From Apiospora phragmitis (Eukaryota > Ascomycota > Sordariomycetes > Amphisphaeriales > Apiosporaceae), in assembly GCA_038363925.1 (NCBI GenBank), contig JAQQWL010000001.1, forward strand, positions 2,294,001 to 2,358,000: a stretch of DNA of 64,000 bases, read 5' to 3'. The notes beneath the pieces were generated by a model. It was not told the origin of the DNA and did no database searches. It saw only the letters and a list, made by a program, of their open reading frames with translations. Below are positions 11,517 through 21,708 of the stretch, piece by piece. The translations under genes were made by a program, and so were the position numbers. Within the stretch, counting starts at the first letter, position 1; each line of letters begins with the position of its first letter.

Positions 11517-12448
11517 CTTGCTTCAGAACGGACTTGATGACCCCAGAAATGTGAACCAAAAGCGATTATTTGCTACGATGTCCACCTCTCCGACGCTTCA
11601 ATCAGAGCTGCCCTTGGCACCATGGGTACCAGCGTCTGTTGGATTATTGGAGCACGCGTTGGAGGTACCTGGTACTATGACTACTCGGAGTCGGACATAA
11701 ATATGCCGATGCCCCAGTTCAACCTTTTAATAAAGTATAAGCTACCTACTTCATTACCATTTAACAACATCGCCTTGTAGGTAAGTCGACGAGTAACAAT
11801 CCGCGGCCATGATAATGCGTCCCGCCTAACATACAGAGCACAATCGTGTACATACGGCGATAGTTTGCTCGCTGCCATGTTTCGTTCCCGCTTGGTGGAT
11901 GAGCCCAACATTCAATCCGGACAATGGGATCCTCCACTTCGTCGCGACTCGTCGCGTCCACGAACGTGTGAAATCAACCATGGCATCACCAAAGCTTAAC
12001 TACTTATCATCCACGGGAAGGGTAATACTCGGGCCTCTCTCACCTAGGCTTTATAACCAATCCAAGTGCCTTTCTCCCAAGGCCGGGTCGGTAGGGCTGG
12101 GTGGTAGTACTGCCGTGTGCATGCTACTCGAAGGCAACTCCCTCTACGGCCATATCCTTTTTTTCTTTTCCTTTTCCCTTTCTTTTCGCACCCTTCGGTA
12201 CTCAACTCGATGTGTCAACCTCACACACTACCACCAACGTGATCACCAATACCGTCACCAACGGCGCCACCGTTGCAACACTCTCAGCGGTTGTTTATAT
12301 ACGAAATTGGCAGAGTGTCACAAATCGCAAAGTAAGGTTAGTCACAAGCAGCAGAGGCATATCTATTTACCTGTTCGATTGGAGGCTTTTGCCAGCAACT
12401 TGCCCGTCGCGGTGTCCCTTTCCCTCTGGGGCAAGGCTAGGTAGGCCA
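11517..12448. other. Intergenic, no gene seen
   Basis: A pyrimidine-rich tract (about 12157-12186) and a short palindrome-free AT-rich stretch are the only notable features. ORFs on either strand look non-coding. Confidence 0.4.
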
Positions 12449-13458
12449 TTAGGGAAATACAGAAACCTTGACATCTTCGAAGTCCTCGTAGACAGACACC
12501 ATGCCTACATAGTTCTGGCCGTTGGCTGGGAATGTGGACAAGATCCTTGTAGTGCTGTGTCTGTCTTCTGGAGTCGTCCCCAGAGGCGGTGGGGATGGGC
12601 CCCCATGGCTCGTACCGGAAGAGCAGAAGGTTTTGGAGAGCTCCCATGATGCGGTCGAGACATCCAAGTGCCTCGAATCGTCGGTAAAACTGGCGGCGGA
12701 TCAAGAAGGAGCTCACAATGGGCATAGTCGGGCGCGCTAGTGGAGAGCACGGGGAACCATAATTGACGATCTTCAGACGGGCGCCCAGGACGCGAAAACA
12801 CTCTTCTTTGCCCGCGGCGCGGGTCCACAGCCCGCCAACCCACCCGTGGTTTACGTCATCGAAGTCGCTGTAGTCCAGCTCGGGCATCTTGCGACATCCA
12901 CTCTGGCAGTCGTTCAAGCGGAACTTGAGATCCTTGAAACGGTGCTGCCAGTCGCTCGGAGAGTTGGCGCTGAGCTCCAGCTCCAACGGACAACCGAGAT
13001 GGGTCGGGCCGCCGTTGCCCTCCCAGGCCGCCATGATGTTGAACAGCGTCCACACCGCCTCCGTCAGTATGCGGTTGTTCCGCTTCACCTGGTGGGGTCC
13101 TCGCGCCGCCGGCAACCCCCCCCAGTACGCGTACCGTGGCAGCGCCAGCTTCAGGTGGATCCGGTGCAGGTGGGCCGGGGGGCCGCCGCACCGAGACGTA
13201 GCGCTCGAGGTTGTCTAGGTCGTCTTGGTGGCGCTCGAGGGAGCGGAACAGGATGGGCTCGAAGTGCAGCTGCCATTCCCGGCAGCCGGTGGCGCAGGCG
13301 GCGGTGGGCTCTGGCTCTCCGGCGGAGAAGCTTCTTTTGTGTGGAGAATGAGCCGAGCAGATGTTCACCCGGGCCTTGGCTCGCAGCTCGGGTGGGAGCT
13401 TTGTCCAGAACTTCGGCTGCATGCTGGTGGACGGGTGATGATTCCGTAGTTCATCCAT
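12449..13458 (-). CDS. F-box-like fungal protein (DUF6546-like), frame-broken and 3'-shortened
   Basis: Starting at MDELRN (13458), the protein has FWTKLPPELRAK, an F-box-like start, then CREWQLHFEPILFRSLERHQDDLDNLERYV, HLHRIHLKLALPRYAYWGGL, LELSANSPSDWQHRFKD and FRYEPWGPIP. This order matches a large fungal family of F-box-like proteins often annotated as DUF6546; the exact Pfam assignment is my inference. The frame changes at a G6 run (13177-13182, one base too many) and again around 12560-12600. After the second change the protein reads VYEDFEDVKVSVFP and stops, well short of the family's usual C-terminal half. Either the gene is truncated or further exons are hidden. An upstream ATG at 13617 in the same frame is less likely. 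Confidence 0.5.
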
Positions 13459-14249
13459 CGCGGCCGCGTGAGTATGCGAGGAGTGATTGCAGAAGAGAAG
13501 TTCGAGTTCAAACCATGCTGACGACGGGACACGTCTAAGTTGGCACGCAGTACAAACGCGGCGGAATGCAGATTCCTCTGTAGGCCCACATTTCCATGAC
13601 GTGCAGCTGTACTTCAAGCCTCCCTGGAAGTAGCGATGTTAGGGACCAAGTATAGAAGGCTTGAGTCTGGTGGAGAAATTCAGCATCATAAGCTCACTGT
13701 CTCCAGTTATGGAAAACACGAATCTCGAAACCTTGGAGGAGAAAGTTTGCTGCATGGGATTCTGGAGGAGAAGTCAGGTGAAACCCCTATTTTGTGCCTC
13801 TAATCTACCAGGTGGAGAGATAGAATTACATACCGAAATCTCTTCTTGGGATATAATCTCATTTACATATAAAAAGCTGAATCCACTAGGAGCTACTACT
13901 TGGCATTTGATAATCATGTCGGTGCGTGACTGAGTGAATGCCTTCTGGACATAGAGAGGATGCAGCTGAACATCGTCAACATCAGGCGAGCCGACACACG
14001 CAAGAGGCTTCCCCACAGCCGTAGATATAAGTCAATGACAATGATCACCTGGCCCTCGTACGCAGCTGATCGAGAATTCTAAATTATTATGTATAAGGTA
14101 TCTCACATGATCCCATTACTCCCTGATCAACGCCTTCCAAATTTTTCAAACATCTAAACTCCTCTAAGAACAACGCCTTCAATAATCCACACTGCTGCTT
14201 CATCGCAGCGTTGCCGCCGCAGCCCCCCCACCTGCGTCCCTCGTCTCCT
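13459..14249. other. Intergenic, no gene seen
   Basis: Promoter side of the F-box-like gene and 3' flank of the LITAF gene. No convincing ORF. Confidence 0.4.
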
Positions 14250-14949
14250 CTAAGCATACCTTTCGTACTGCGGCGGCACCGGCGCCCCCTGAGGAGGAGG
14301 AGGAGGTCCACCCGCGGCCGCCTGCTGCGGATTAGGGGGCCCGTACTGCGGGTACGGGCCCATGACGTACTGCTGCTGCGGCACGGGGCCTGAGGGAAAA
14401 AAGATCTGAGCCGGCTTGCCGTGGGGCACGGCGGCGACGCGCTGCTTGCAGACGGGGCAGTAGTGGTCCACGTCCTGGAACCAGCCGCCCAGGCAGGGCA
14501 GGCAGGCGAGGCAGATGCAGGCGAAGCCGAGGGCGAGGCCGGTGAGGCTGGTGGGGACCGACAGTTAGTTGGTTCTTGTTTTCTTCAGATATATAGATAG
14601 ATCCCTATCATTCGCGACCTGAAGATGCTTCAGAGGCGGCGATCGCAACTTACAGGGTCATGCTGGAGTCGGCCTCGACGGTGTGAGTCAGGACGCGGTG
14701 ATGGCAGAAGGGGCAGTCGACGATTGCGGGCCGGTCAACGAGGCATTGCAGAGGTAACGCATAGCCAGGGGCCTGCAGCTGCGGCATCGATCCATCGTTG
14801 GGCGGTTGGTGTTGCTGTTGTGGTAGATCTACTTTGCTTTGGTATTGATGTTGTTGTGTTGTTTGCTGTGGCTGAGCAGGGGTAATTGGCTCCTGCACTG
14901 GTTGCGTGGACGACGCCTGCGCGACTCCTTCCTGCTGCGCAGACGACAT
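14250..14949 (-). CDS. LITAF-domain membrane-associated protein
   Basis: Two exons (14654-14949, 14250-14547) with a 106-bp intron (GTAAGT...CCAG, phase 2) give 197 residues. The N-terminal half is Gln/Pro-rich. Residues of about 75-140 form a LITAF-like domain: a first zinc knuckle DCPFCHHRV, then a hydrophobic, Cys-rich span TGLALGFACICLACLPCLGG, then a second knuckle HYCPVCKQRV. In known LITAF proteins these CxxC pairs bind one zinc and the hydrophobic stretch inserts as a monotopic anchor into endosomal or lysosomal membranes. The C-terminus is a Pro/Gln/Gly tail with PQY/PPY-like motifs (GPYPQYGPP, VPPQYERYA), a plausible WW-domain or ubiquitin-ligase contact as in animal LITAF. The gene is intact. 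Confidence 0.85.
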
Positions 14950-17900
14950 GATTTGCTACTATATTCGTTGTTTGCGTGCACGAGATATATATCACATATA
15001 GTTCGTCGATAAGAGCCTTGGAATTGGATACAATTTGACTCTGGGTTGATGGGAGTCGGTGAGCATGCGATTGAAGACTGCGCCGCCTTCCTTCAGGCAG
15101 AAGCGTACTCGTTCCTGGCGCGCCACTGCCATTTCCTTTGTGTTTAGTTACGGTTTAGCGTTCCTTGGCCATCGCCCGTCACCTCAAGAACATCTAATTA
15201 TCAACAGCATGGTTCGTCGAAAAACCTGCACGAATCGCGACAACATGATGGGCACGTGGGAATCATGAGATGCGGCCGACAACAGCAGATATTGATGGGC
15301 CAAGAAAAATTGCGATCGGAAAAAGACGTTAACCATTCAATTGGGAATCAGATCTCACCCAAGATTCACTTGTCGCGTTCGCCTCGCACAGCCACCCTGA
15401 CGCCGCTGCGCTGGAACTCTGGGATTTTAGCACACCACACAATTGGGTATTGGTGGAGAGAGCGCCTGCTTTGGTTTTCAAGGATGGTTGAATTACTGTC
15501 CAGGTTCTCTGCGGATCTTCGCGATCAAACCCAGATTCATCTTTGCTGATATTAGTACGGAGTACTGAATCGCCAATTGAAGATCCTCGACACCGCCGGA
15601 GAGAGACTCAATTCCATACAGTTGCTGATCGACAAGAGAGTATGGTTGCAGTGGGTGATGGCCTCGTCACCATACATATGTTCCTGCTCGGTGCTTGATT
15701 TGGTTGAGGCCTCCGCCAAGCTACGTGTGCTGGGTCTCAATGCACTTGGATCGCCTCTCTCTTTGATCGAGGCAGCATTCTTCGATCTTCCAGAGGAAAT
15801 AGTCGCAGCCAAGGGCGGATAAATAAAAGCATTCTAAGCTCACGATCATTTCAGAGGGAGTAAGGAAAGACACTATCGGCGCATGGATGAATGAAAGCCC
15901 GGAAGATGCCGCACCTGTATATCGAGATCTTCATGACAACGCAGATCTCTGGGCCTGACCAGGTCCGTGTTTTTTTCCACCCATGCCCAACAAATGAGGG
16001 AGTTCTTGGTATCACGGAGCTCCGTTGCAAGCTGCTGAAGGCGGGAATCGCGACCGGAACTCGTGAATAGAGAAAGGAAGAAGCCCGATTGTTGAGGATG
16101 CTACGACATTGGATACCATGACGCTTCGATGACCACAACTTGCAAGCGACTGCCACATATAGCACCTGCGATAAGGACGGTTTGCCGCTCCCAGTTGCCA
16201 GGCCCGTTCAACCGATGGGAAAGCCCGCGAGTCGGAGGAGGTTCGAAGAAAGTTGTGCTACCCAACGATTGAGTCGCCGGACTGGATGCGTGCTTTCTAC
16301 CCTGCGAAGGCGCCGACACTGCTGGAATGACGATTGAGGAAATTGCAATATAAGGTAATATGAAGGCTGTATGAAGGCTGCACCCTATGAGGCGAAGATC
16401 AACGTCCACGGCAGAGTTGTATGGTGGGCTTGGCCAGGCTCGCTAGCTTGTTCTCAAGCTTGTATCCGGAGGAAACAGATTCGAGGTTACACCGGGCTTT
16501 TGGCCGCAGACTGGGGTTCCTGACCAGGGGGGCAGGACTAGTTGGGCCAAAGCCGGGACTTCCAGTCCAATTCCACCTTCCCATGTGCCTGCGGCTCGCA
16601 TATCTGAAACGGCTGGCTAGTTGAGGTAATGGCTGCTTCTTCGGAATGCCTTCCATGGACGACCAAATCACCGGTCGATCCCAGGATTCACCACCAGGCC
16701 AAGCTTATCGAAGCAGCACACCATATGCAACCCGTTCCTGATCGCCTCAAGCTTTTCCACCACTAACATTTCGAGGCGAACGCTCGAGGTGAAAACAACT
16801 GGACAGATCGTGCGTACTGTCTTTCTGTGGCTTTCGTTATCTTCCCATCGCCATGGTGCGACGGCCTCAAGGACGCCATCGCCGACACCTGCATAAGCGT
16901 CTCGACTTATCGAAGCGGCTTGACGAACTGGACGCGACAGCAGGTGGCGTCCGGAGGTAATGAATCGCCAGCACTGAACTGGCAAATTGAAAGCCCGAAC
17001 ACCTGGGTGCGCCAAACACCTCCCGCTTCGGAACTGTTCTATTGCTTTTTCTTTTGGCCTTTTTTCTTCTTCTTCTCCTATCGACAAGGATGCGTAGAGT
17101 CGCATTGGGAAAAACGGACGGGCAAGATAACGAGGAAGAGTTCCCGATTCGGGTCAAACTGCCTTGCCCGCATACAAACGAACCAATGGCCCGGCACGAA
17201 GCATGAGCCGCGTTGATGAACCTGCATCCATCCTATTCTGCCGCTACCGCAACCGCATGCATTGCCAAAATCCTACGTCGAAGAGTAGCAGTGCCAAGGA
17301 TATGTTGCGTGTTGGATCAATAACCGATCCATCCTGGCCCATGTGTGCTATCGAGCTATTGATCTAGAACACGTAACGGGTGATGGTGCGAAAAGATTCA
17401 ACTCGGTATCTACTCACCGTCATAACGTATGATAGAGCTAGTGAACCTGAGGGGAAAAAAAAGGGGGGACGATTGACAGCGCCTGAGCGCCTTCTTTTTC
17501 TTTTATTCACCACGAGAACGGACGAACCAATCGAGCTTGTCGACAATTGCCGATCCGTCTCAACTTTATTGTTAGCTTGGCAGAGCCGCACCTATCACAC
17601 TGCCGACCCTGGGCCTGGCATGGCTGGCAGCTGGAGGACTTGACTTCGGACGAGGGCGGTCGAGTCAGCGACCCCTGCCTGTTTATATGTACCCGCCGCG
17701 CTAAGTTCAAGGTAGCCTTGCCGCAACGCTATTACATACTATAGCCGGGGCACTGAGATGCACAGAGACCCGCCCACGCAGTAACTAACGCAGATCAAGC
17801 CTTCTCTTCACCACCCTCGGTCTCCGTACCCAGACGGGGCAGGAGGGCACCCGGTGGGTTGCTTTTCTTCGGTCACGCATTTTGCCATCTCCAGGATGAC

Positions 17901-18218
17901 GACGCCTCGATATTGACTCAAGCTGCTAGGCCATTCGAGATGCCCTGTATGCATCCTCGAGGTGGATCCTCATGACAAGTGCCGATCCCTAGGTGTGGGT
18001 ATATGCACCTGGTATATAAGATTCTTTTACTTCGGCCACGGTTCGTTTTCCCATCTCTACTGTATATATTAAAGGTCTCAGCTCGTCTATCCATCCAGTC
18101 TTTAAGCATCTGAGGAAGGTCGACAGTTTCACACTCATTCCGCATTCATTCCACCTTGCTATCTTACGCCAGTCGCTTCTCCAGTCCAAAAGAAGAACGA
18201 ACACATACACACGCAGCC
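14950..18218. other. Long intergenic region, no supportable gene
   Basis: Several ORFs of 60-145 codons exist (15577-15822 plus, 15552-15812 minus, 16668-17105 minus, 16827-17216 plus), but none shows a domain, a signal peptide with processing context, or a splice model linking neighbours. The T-rich stretch near 17040-17080 is simple sequence. Confidence 0.35.
18061..18073 (+). promoter_or_regulatory. TATA-like element of the small secreted protein gene
   Basis: TGTATATATTAAA lies about 150 bp upstream of the ATG at 18219. A second TATA-like word (GGTATATAAG) is at about 18009-18019. The region between is C/T-rich and free of upstream ATGs close to the start, as in a strongly expressed short gene. 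Confidence 0.4.
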
Positions 18219-18452
18219 ATGTCTCGCTTCACCCTCACCATCCTGGCCGTCTTCGCCATGGTCTACGCTGTTGCCGCCTCTCCCTTCCCTGTGTTCAACG
18301 GCACCCAAACCTACCAGAACATCACTTACAGCCCCATCACCAACTACAACGCCACGATCCCTGGCAATTCGACCAACGCCACTGCTCTTGTTCGTCCCAT
18401 TGTCAGGCGCAACATGAGGAACTTCCCAGTCTCTCTCCCGCTTCCCAACTAG
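18219..18452 (+). CDS. Small secreted protein, Asn-glycosylation rich (effector-like)
   Basis: A single-exon gene of 77 residues. The chosen ATG has a good context (GCAGCCATGT); an upstream in-frame ATG at 18156 would destroy the signal peptide. The first 20 residues (MSRFTLTILAVFAMVYAVAA) form a classic signal peptide with cleavage near AVAAS-P. The mature part of about 57 residues has five N-glycosylation sequons (NGT, NIT, NAT, NST, NAT), no cysteine, an internal RPIVRR basic site and a Pro/Leu tail. I recognise no family. Small size, secretion and sequons fit an apoplastic or surface peptide; a host-directed role is speculation. The RPIVRR motif could be a Kex2-type cleavage site. Confidence 0.75.
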   Translation: MSRFTLTILAVFAMVYAVAASPFPVFNGTQTYQNITYSPITNYNATIPGNSTNATALVRPIVRRNMRNFPVSLPLPN

Positions 18453-20498
18453 ACTCCCACTCGACGGCTAGATGTTGGGTTACCACCCCCGCGGGGCTCC
18501 CTGTGGGACTTAGGGGGCACTCAGTCCGTGTCGAGCCACGGACTCGGTTCGTGTTCATCGGTTCTCACCTGAGCACACCAAACAACAACACCTTCACTTC
18601 TCTTCTACGACATCCATGATACGACGGCCATGGGTGGCACTTTTTTCATTTTTAATGACGGAAACAACGTTTTTTTTCCACGAATTTATAGACTTACGGC
18701 GTGTGCTGAGTGTCCGATTTTGACGACTAGAAAAGTACACGAACTTTTTGGGTATATTTGTTCAAGCGAAGGGGCAAGGGGCTGCTTGGTGTCTACCAAG
18801 GGCAAGCGGAGGAAAAGATATGTTGTCTCATGTCCCATACATTTCTCGACGGTCCTTGCTATTATTTGGAGTTTTGAATATATACCCTACTTCAGCTCAA
18901 TACCCATGCGCGATTCTACGGATGTTGTCTTGCTACTATATAAACTTCGATGATGTCTTGTGTGTGTCTGAATACCATGGCGTGCCATCTGTGGTAACAA
19001 CGAACTTTAAGTCATTCCCTGCTTTTAAGCATATTATACTACCTGACTTGAGTAAGATACTGTTTGCCAGGGCAGGCGCGAGCAAACATGGAGTAATGGC
19101 TACGGACAACAACACAGGTAATATAAAGGAACTTTCCGTCTCCCCTTTTATCTAGACTAGTGCCACATTACTAGGCCAGGTAGAACCTTGGTAATCACGT
19201 CTTTCGAGTCACTCAATGATGAGTACCGCGCTAAGCATTTTGTTCCCTTGCAGCTCCAGTAATTCTATATCAGTACAGCGCTTTGCTGTTGCTTAACCGA
19301 CTTGGTGAACTACTTAGCATTTCTGGAAATGGTCAGCGCCCGCTGAGACTGTCTGTTCGAGAGACACATGTGTACATTAGTTAAGATAGTACCGTGAATA
19401 TGGCAGTGCGAACCCCCTTTCCATCCCAGCAGCTACACTCCGAAAAAGTCGGATTTGTCTAGAAACTGGGACGTGGTAAGGCCGCATCGACAACCTCTAT
19501 TGTAGCTATGCCCTGGATCCTTCCACTCCTACTCCAATTTGGCTGAGAAAGCTGTTGGTTATCCGTGTCTATTCACGGTCTAGGTGCTGGGTAGCCTGGC
19601 TCTTTTCTTTGAAAGAGAGCAGCAGTGTACTTATTCCGGAGCTATCTTGGTCTCGCGAGTAGTCAGATTCAGGGGTAGCCAAAATTGCGAGCACGCACCT
19701 ACCCCCGAGGCTTTGCTATAATAGCCAGTCTTTACGGATGAGCGTCGTCCTGGGATTCTGCCGTGAAACTAGGATTGACAAGGGAAACAGCTCGCCTCGG
19801 CGATTGTTACCAACGTGGATGACGCCGGAGACTTCTCACCCAGACGAGTGCCGACACTACTGAAAAGGGACATCGTATCTACATCATACATACAGGTATA
19901 TTGGCGTGTGACACTTGTGTTTCCTGTGTCGTAGGTATCATTAATTCGAATCACTCGCATCGTAGGGCCGGCTGAAATCTCCCCAACCCTCTGTAACCCT
20001 GATTCGATGCCATGTCAGCAGCAGAAACAACATACATATGCAAAAAGAGCAAGTTGCACTCGGACAAATAGACTCGGAAGAAAAAAAGTCATCATATGTC
20101 CTCTAGATACGGGCAAGCATACCAAGTGGTTGCCACAACTGCATAATGAGTCAGAAATGCATTCGCCTATTGTATTTGCTTCCTGCTCAAAAATACTTCA
20201 ATATATCTAGTCTCGTAACTTAAGTATACATGTTGGGAGGGCCTTTCACCTGGCCACCAAAGGAATCTGTTCATGGGCCTATATACAGGGGGGTACAGGG
20301 TGGAAGGACTGTGGGAAGAGAAGCCGAACAAATGAGTGGGTACATCGTAGCTCATGCCTCATATCATTGATGTATCAACGGGAAAGAAAGACATAAACTC
20401 TTGTATAGCGTACACGGCCCCTGGTGGTATCCCATTTGAGCTTCTTCCTAGTACGCTCAAGCCTACCACAGAGGGGGCTGCGGCACGGCTCCGTCCAC
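18453..20498. other. Intergenic, no gene seen
   Basis: A T-rich 3' flank follows the small secreted gene. ORFs at 18630-18953 and 18748-19155 look non-coding. The 3' side carries the terminator region of the minus-strand Ala/Pro-rich gene. Confidence 0.4.
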
Positions 20499-21471
20499 TT
20501 ATAGTCGACGAGCCGCCGCCTTGGCAACAGGAGGAGCGCCGCTGCCAGCCGGAGCAGGAGGCGCCGCGCCACCAGCGGCGGCGGCCGGGGGAGGGGGTGG
20601 AGCAGCACCACCAGCAGGCGGGGCAGGAGGAGCAGCGCCGGCAGGGCCAGCGGGGGGCGGGGTCGGGGGAGCTGCTGCACCAGCGGCGGGAGGGGCAGGA
20701 GGTGCCGCGCCGCCTGCAGCAGCAGCAGCAGGGGGAGCTGCAGCCTACATATATCATATTTGTGTTAGCAATAGTTACAGGATCAGGGGTAGTGTTCGTT
20801 AAGTACTGGAAGGGTAAGGGGGTATGGGGATATTTACGGCTCCTCCAGCGGCAGCAGCAGCAGCTACTTTGCCCTTACCCGCTGGCGCGGCGGCGGTGGC
20901 GGGGGCACCAGCACTACCATCAAGAGTTAGCACACAGCTGTATAAGTTAAAGGGATATTACAAGTTCTTACGCTCCGGACGGGGCAGCAGCTTTAGCGGC
21001 AGCGGCAGCGCCAGCACTACCACAGAGTTAGCACAAAGTTATATGATATATAGGAGGAGAATTGTCGCAATACTTACGCTCCAGATGGGGCAGGTGCTTT
21101 GGCCTGGGGAGGTGCAGCTCCAGAAGGCGCAGCAGCTTTGGCAGGAGGTGCGGCCCCCAAGGCGGCGGCGGCGGCTTTGGCGGCAGGAGGTGCTGCGACG
21201 GCGGCACCACCGGTACCGGCACCAGCAGGCGAGGCCGGAGCGGCCGCAGCAGGGGCGGCGAGGGCGGCAATGGCACCCTGGTTTAGCAGATGAAAGATGT
21301 CAGCTTCGATGTATGCATGTGTGTACATGGGCACGTAGGAAAAGGCGGCGGAGGAGGATGAAATGGAACACTTGCGGCGCTGCGGCGGGAGAAGGCTGTG
21401 TTGGGGAGCTGGAAGGCTGCTGTGGTGGCCAGGCCGCAGGCGAGCACCTGAGCGACTAAAGGGGCGTGCAT
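20499..21471 (-). CDS. Secreted Ala/Pro/Gly-rich repeat protein, multi-exon
   Basis: The start at 21471 gives a signal-like N-terminus (MHAPLVAQVLACGLATTAAF). Exons 21078-21277, 20972-21016, 20838-20913 and 20499-20744 join in phase through introns of 61, 58 and 93 bp with perfect GTAAGT/GTAAGA/GTAAAT donors, CTAAC branch sites and TAG acceptors. The result is continuous Ala/Pro/Gly-rich protein with scattered Lys and the stop after KAAARRL. No cysteine or GPI signal occurs in the repeat part. The join of the first exon (ending somewhere near 21340-21370) to 21277 is unresolved: the acceptor is clear (CTGCTAAACCAG) but no phase-0 consensus donor is visible. Such Ala/Pro-rich secreted proteins may be wall-associated; the function is unknown. 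The + strand also shows a long open frame here because the repeat lacks stops in several frames. Confidence 0.65.
20838..21077 (-). repeat. Tandem exon-intron units in the Ala/Pro-rich gene
   Basis: Two consecutive units each consist of an exon starting TGCTGG(C/T)GC and an upstream intron ending GTGCTAACTCT..GGTAG. The donor side is also repeated: each preceding exon ends TC(T/C)GGAGC before GTAAG. The introns are 61 bp (21017-21077) and 58 bp (20914-20971) and fall at the same point of the repeated APSGA peptide motif. Confidence 0.65.
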
Positions 21472-21697
21472 GACGATGGTAGGTGATGTCAAAAGCGCTC
21501 GGTGAAGGTGATCGATGATCTGCGTGTGCGATGGGCTCCGTAGACGAGTGGCGTTGGGATTGGTTGTTAGTTAATACAGGGAGCGGCCGGCCACTTGATG
21601 AAAAGAAAAAAGAAAAGCTCGGGTGATCGTCGATGATGCGTGTAGAAGGTGACGAGGAAGATTACAGAGAGTCTTCAGGAGTTGCACTCTGGCATAT

Positions 21698-21704
21698 TAT
21701 ATAC
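21698..21704 (-). promoter_or_regulatory. TATA-like element for the Ala/Pro-rich gene
   Basis: The minus strand reads TATATAA about 230 bp upstream of the start codon at 21471, inside an AT-rich patch. Confidence 0.3.
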
Positions 21705-21708
21705 AAAT

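Noticed and set aside
20521..20802. Long + strand Ala/Gly/Pro ORF opposite the Ala/Pro-rich gene
   Set aside because: It is the antisense reading of a GC-rich repeat without stops; only the minus strand has consistent splice sites and a signal peptide.
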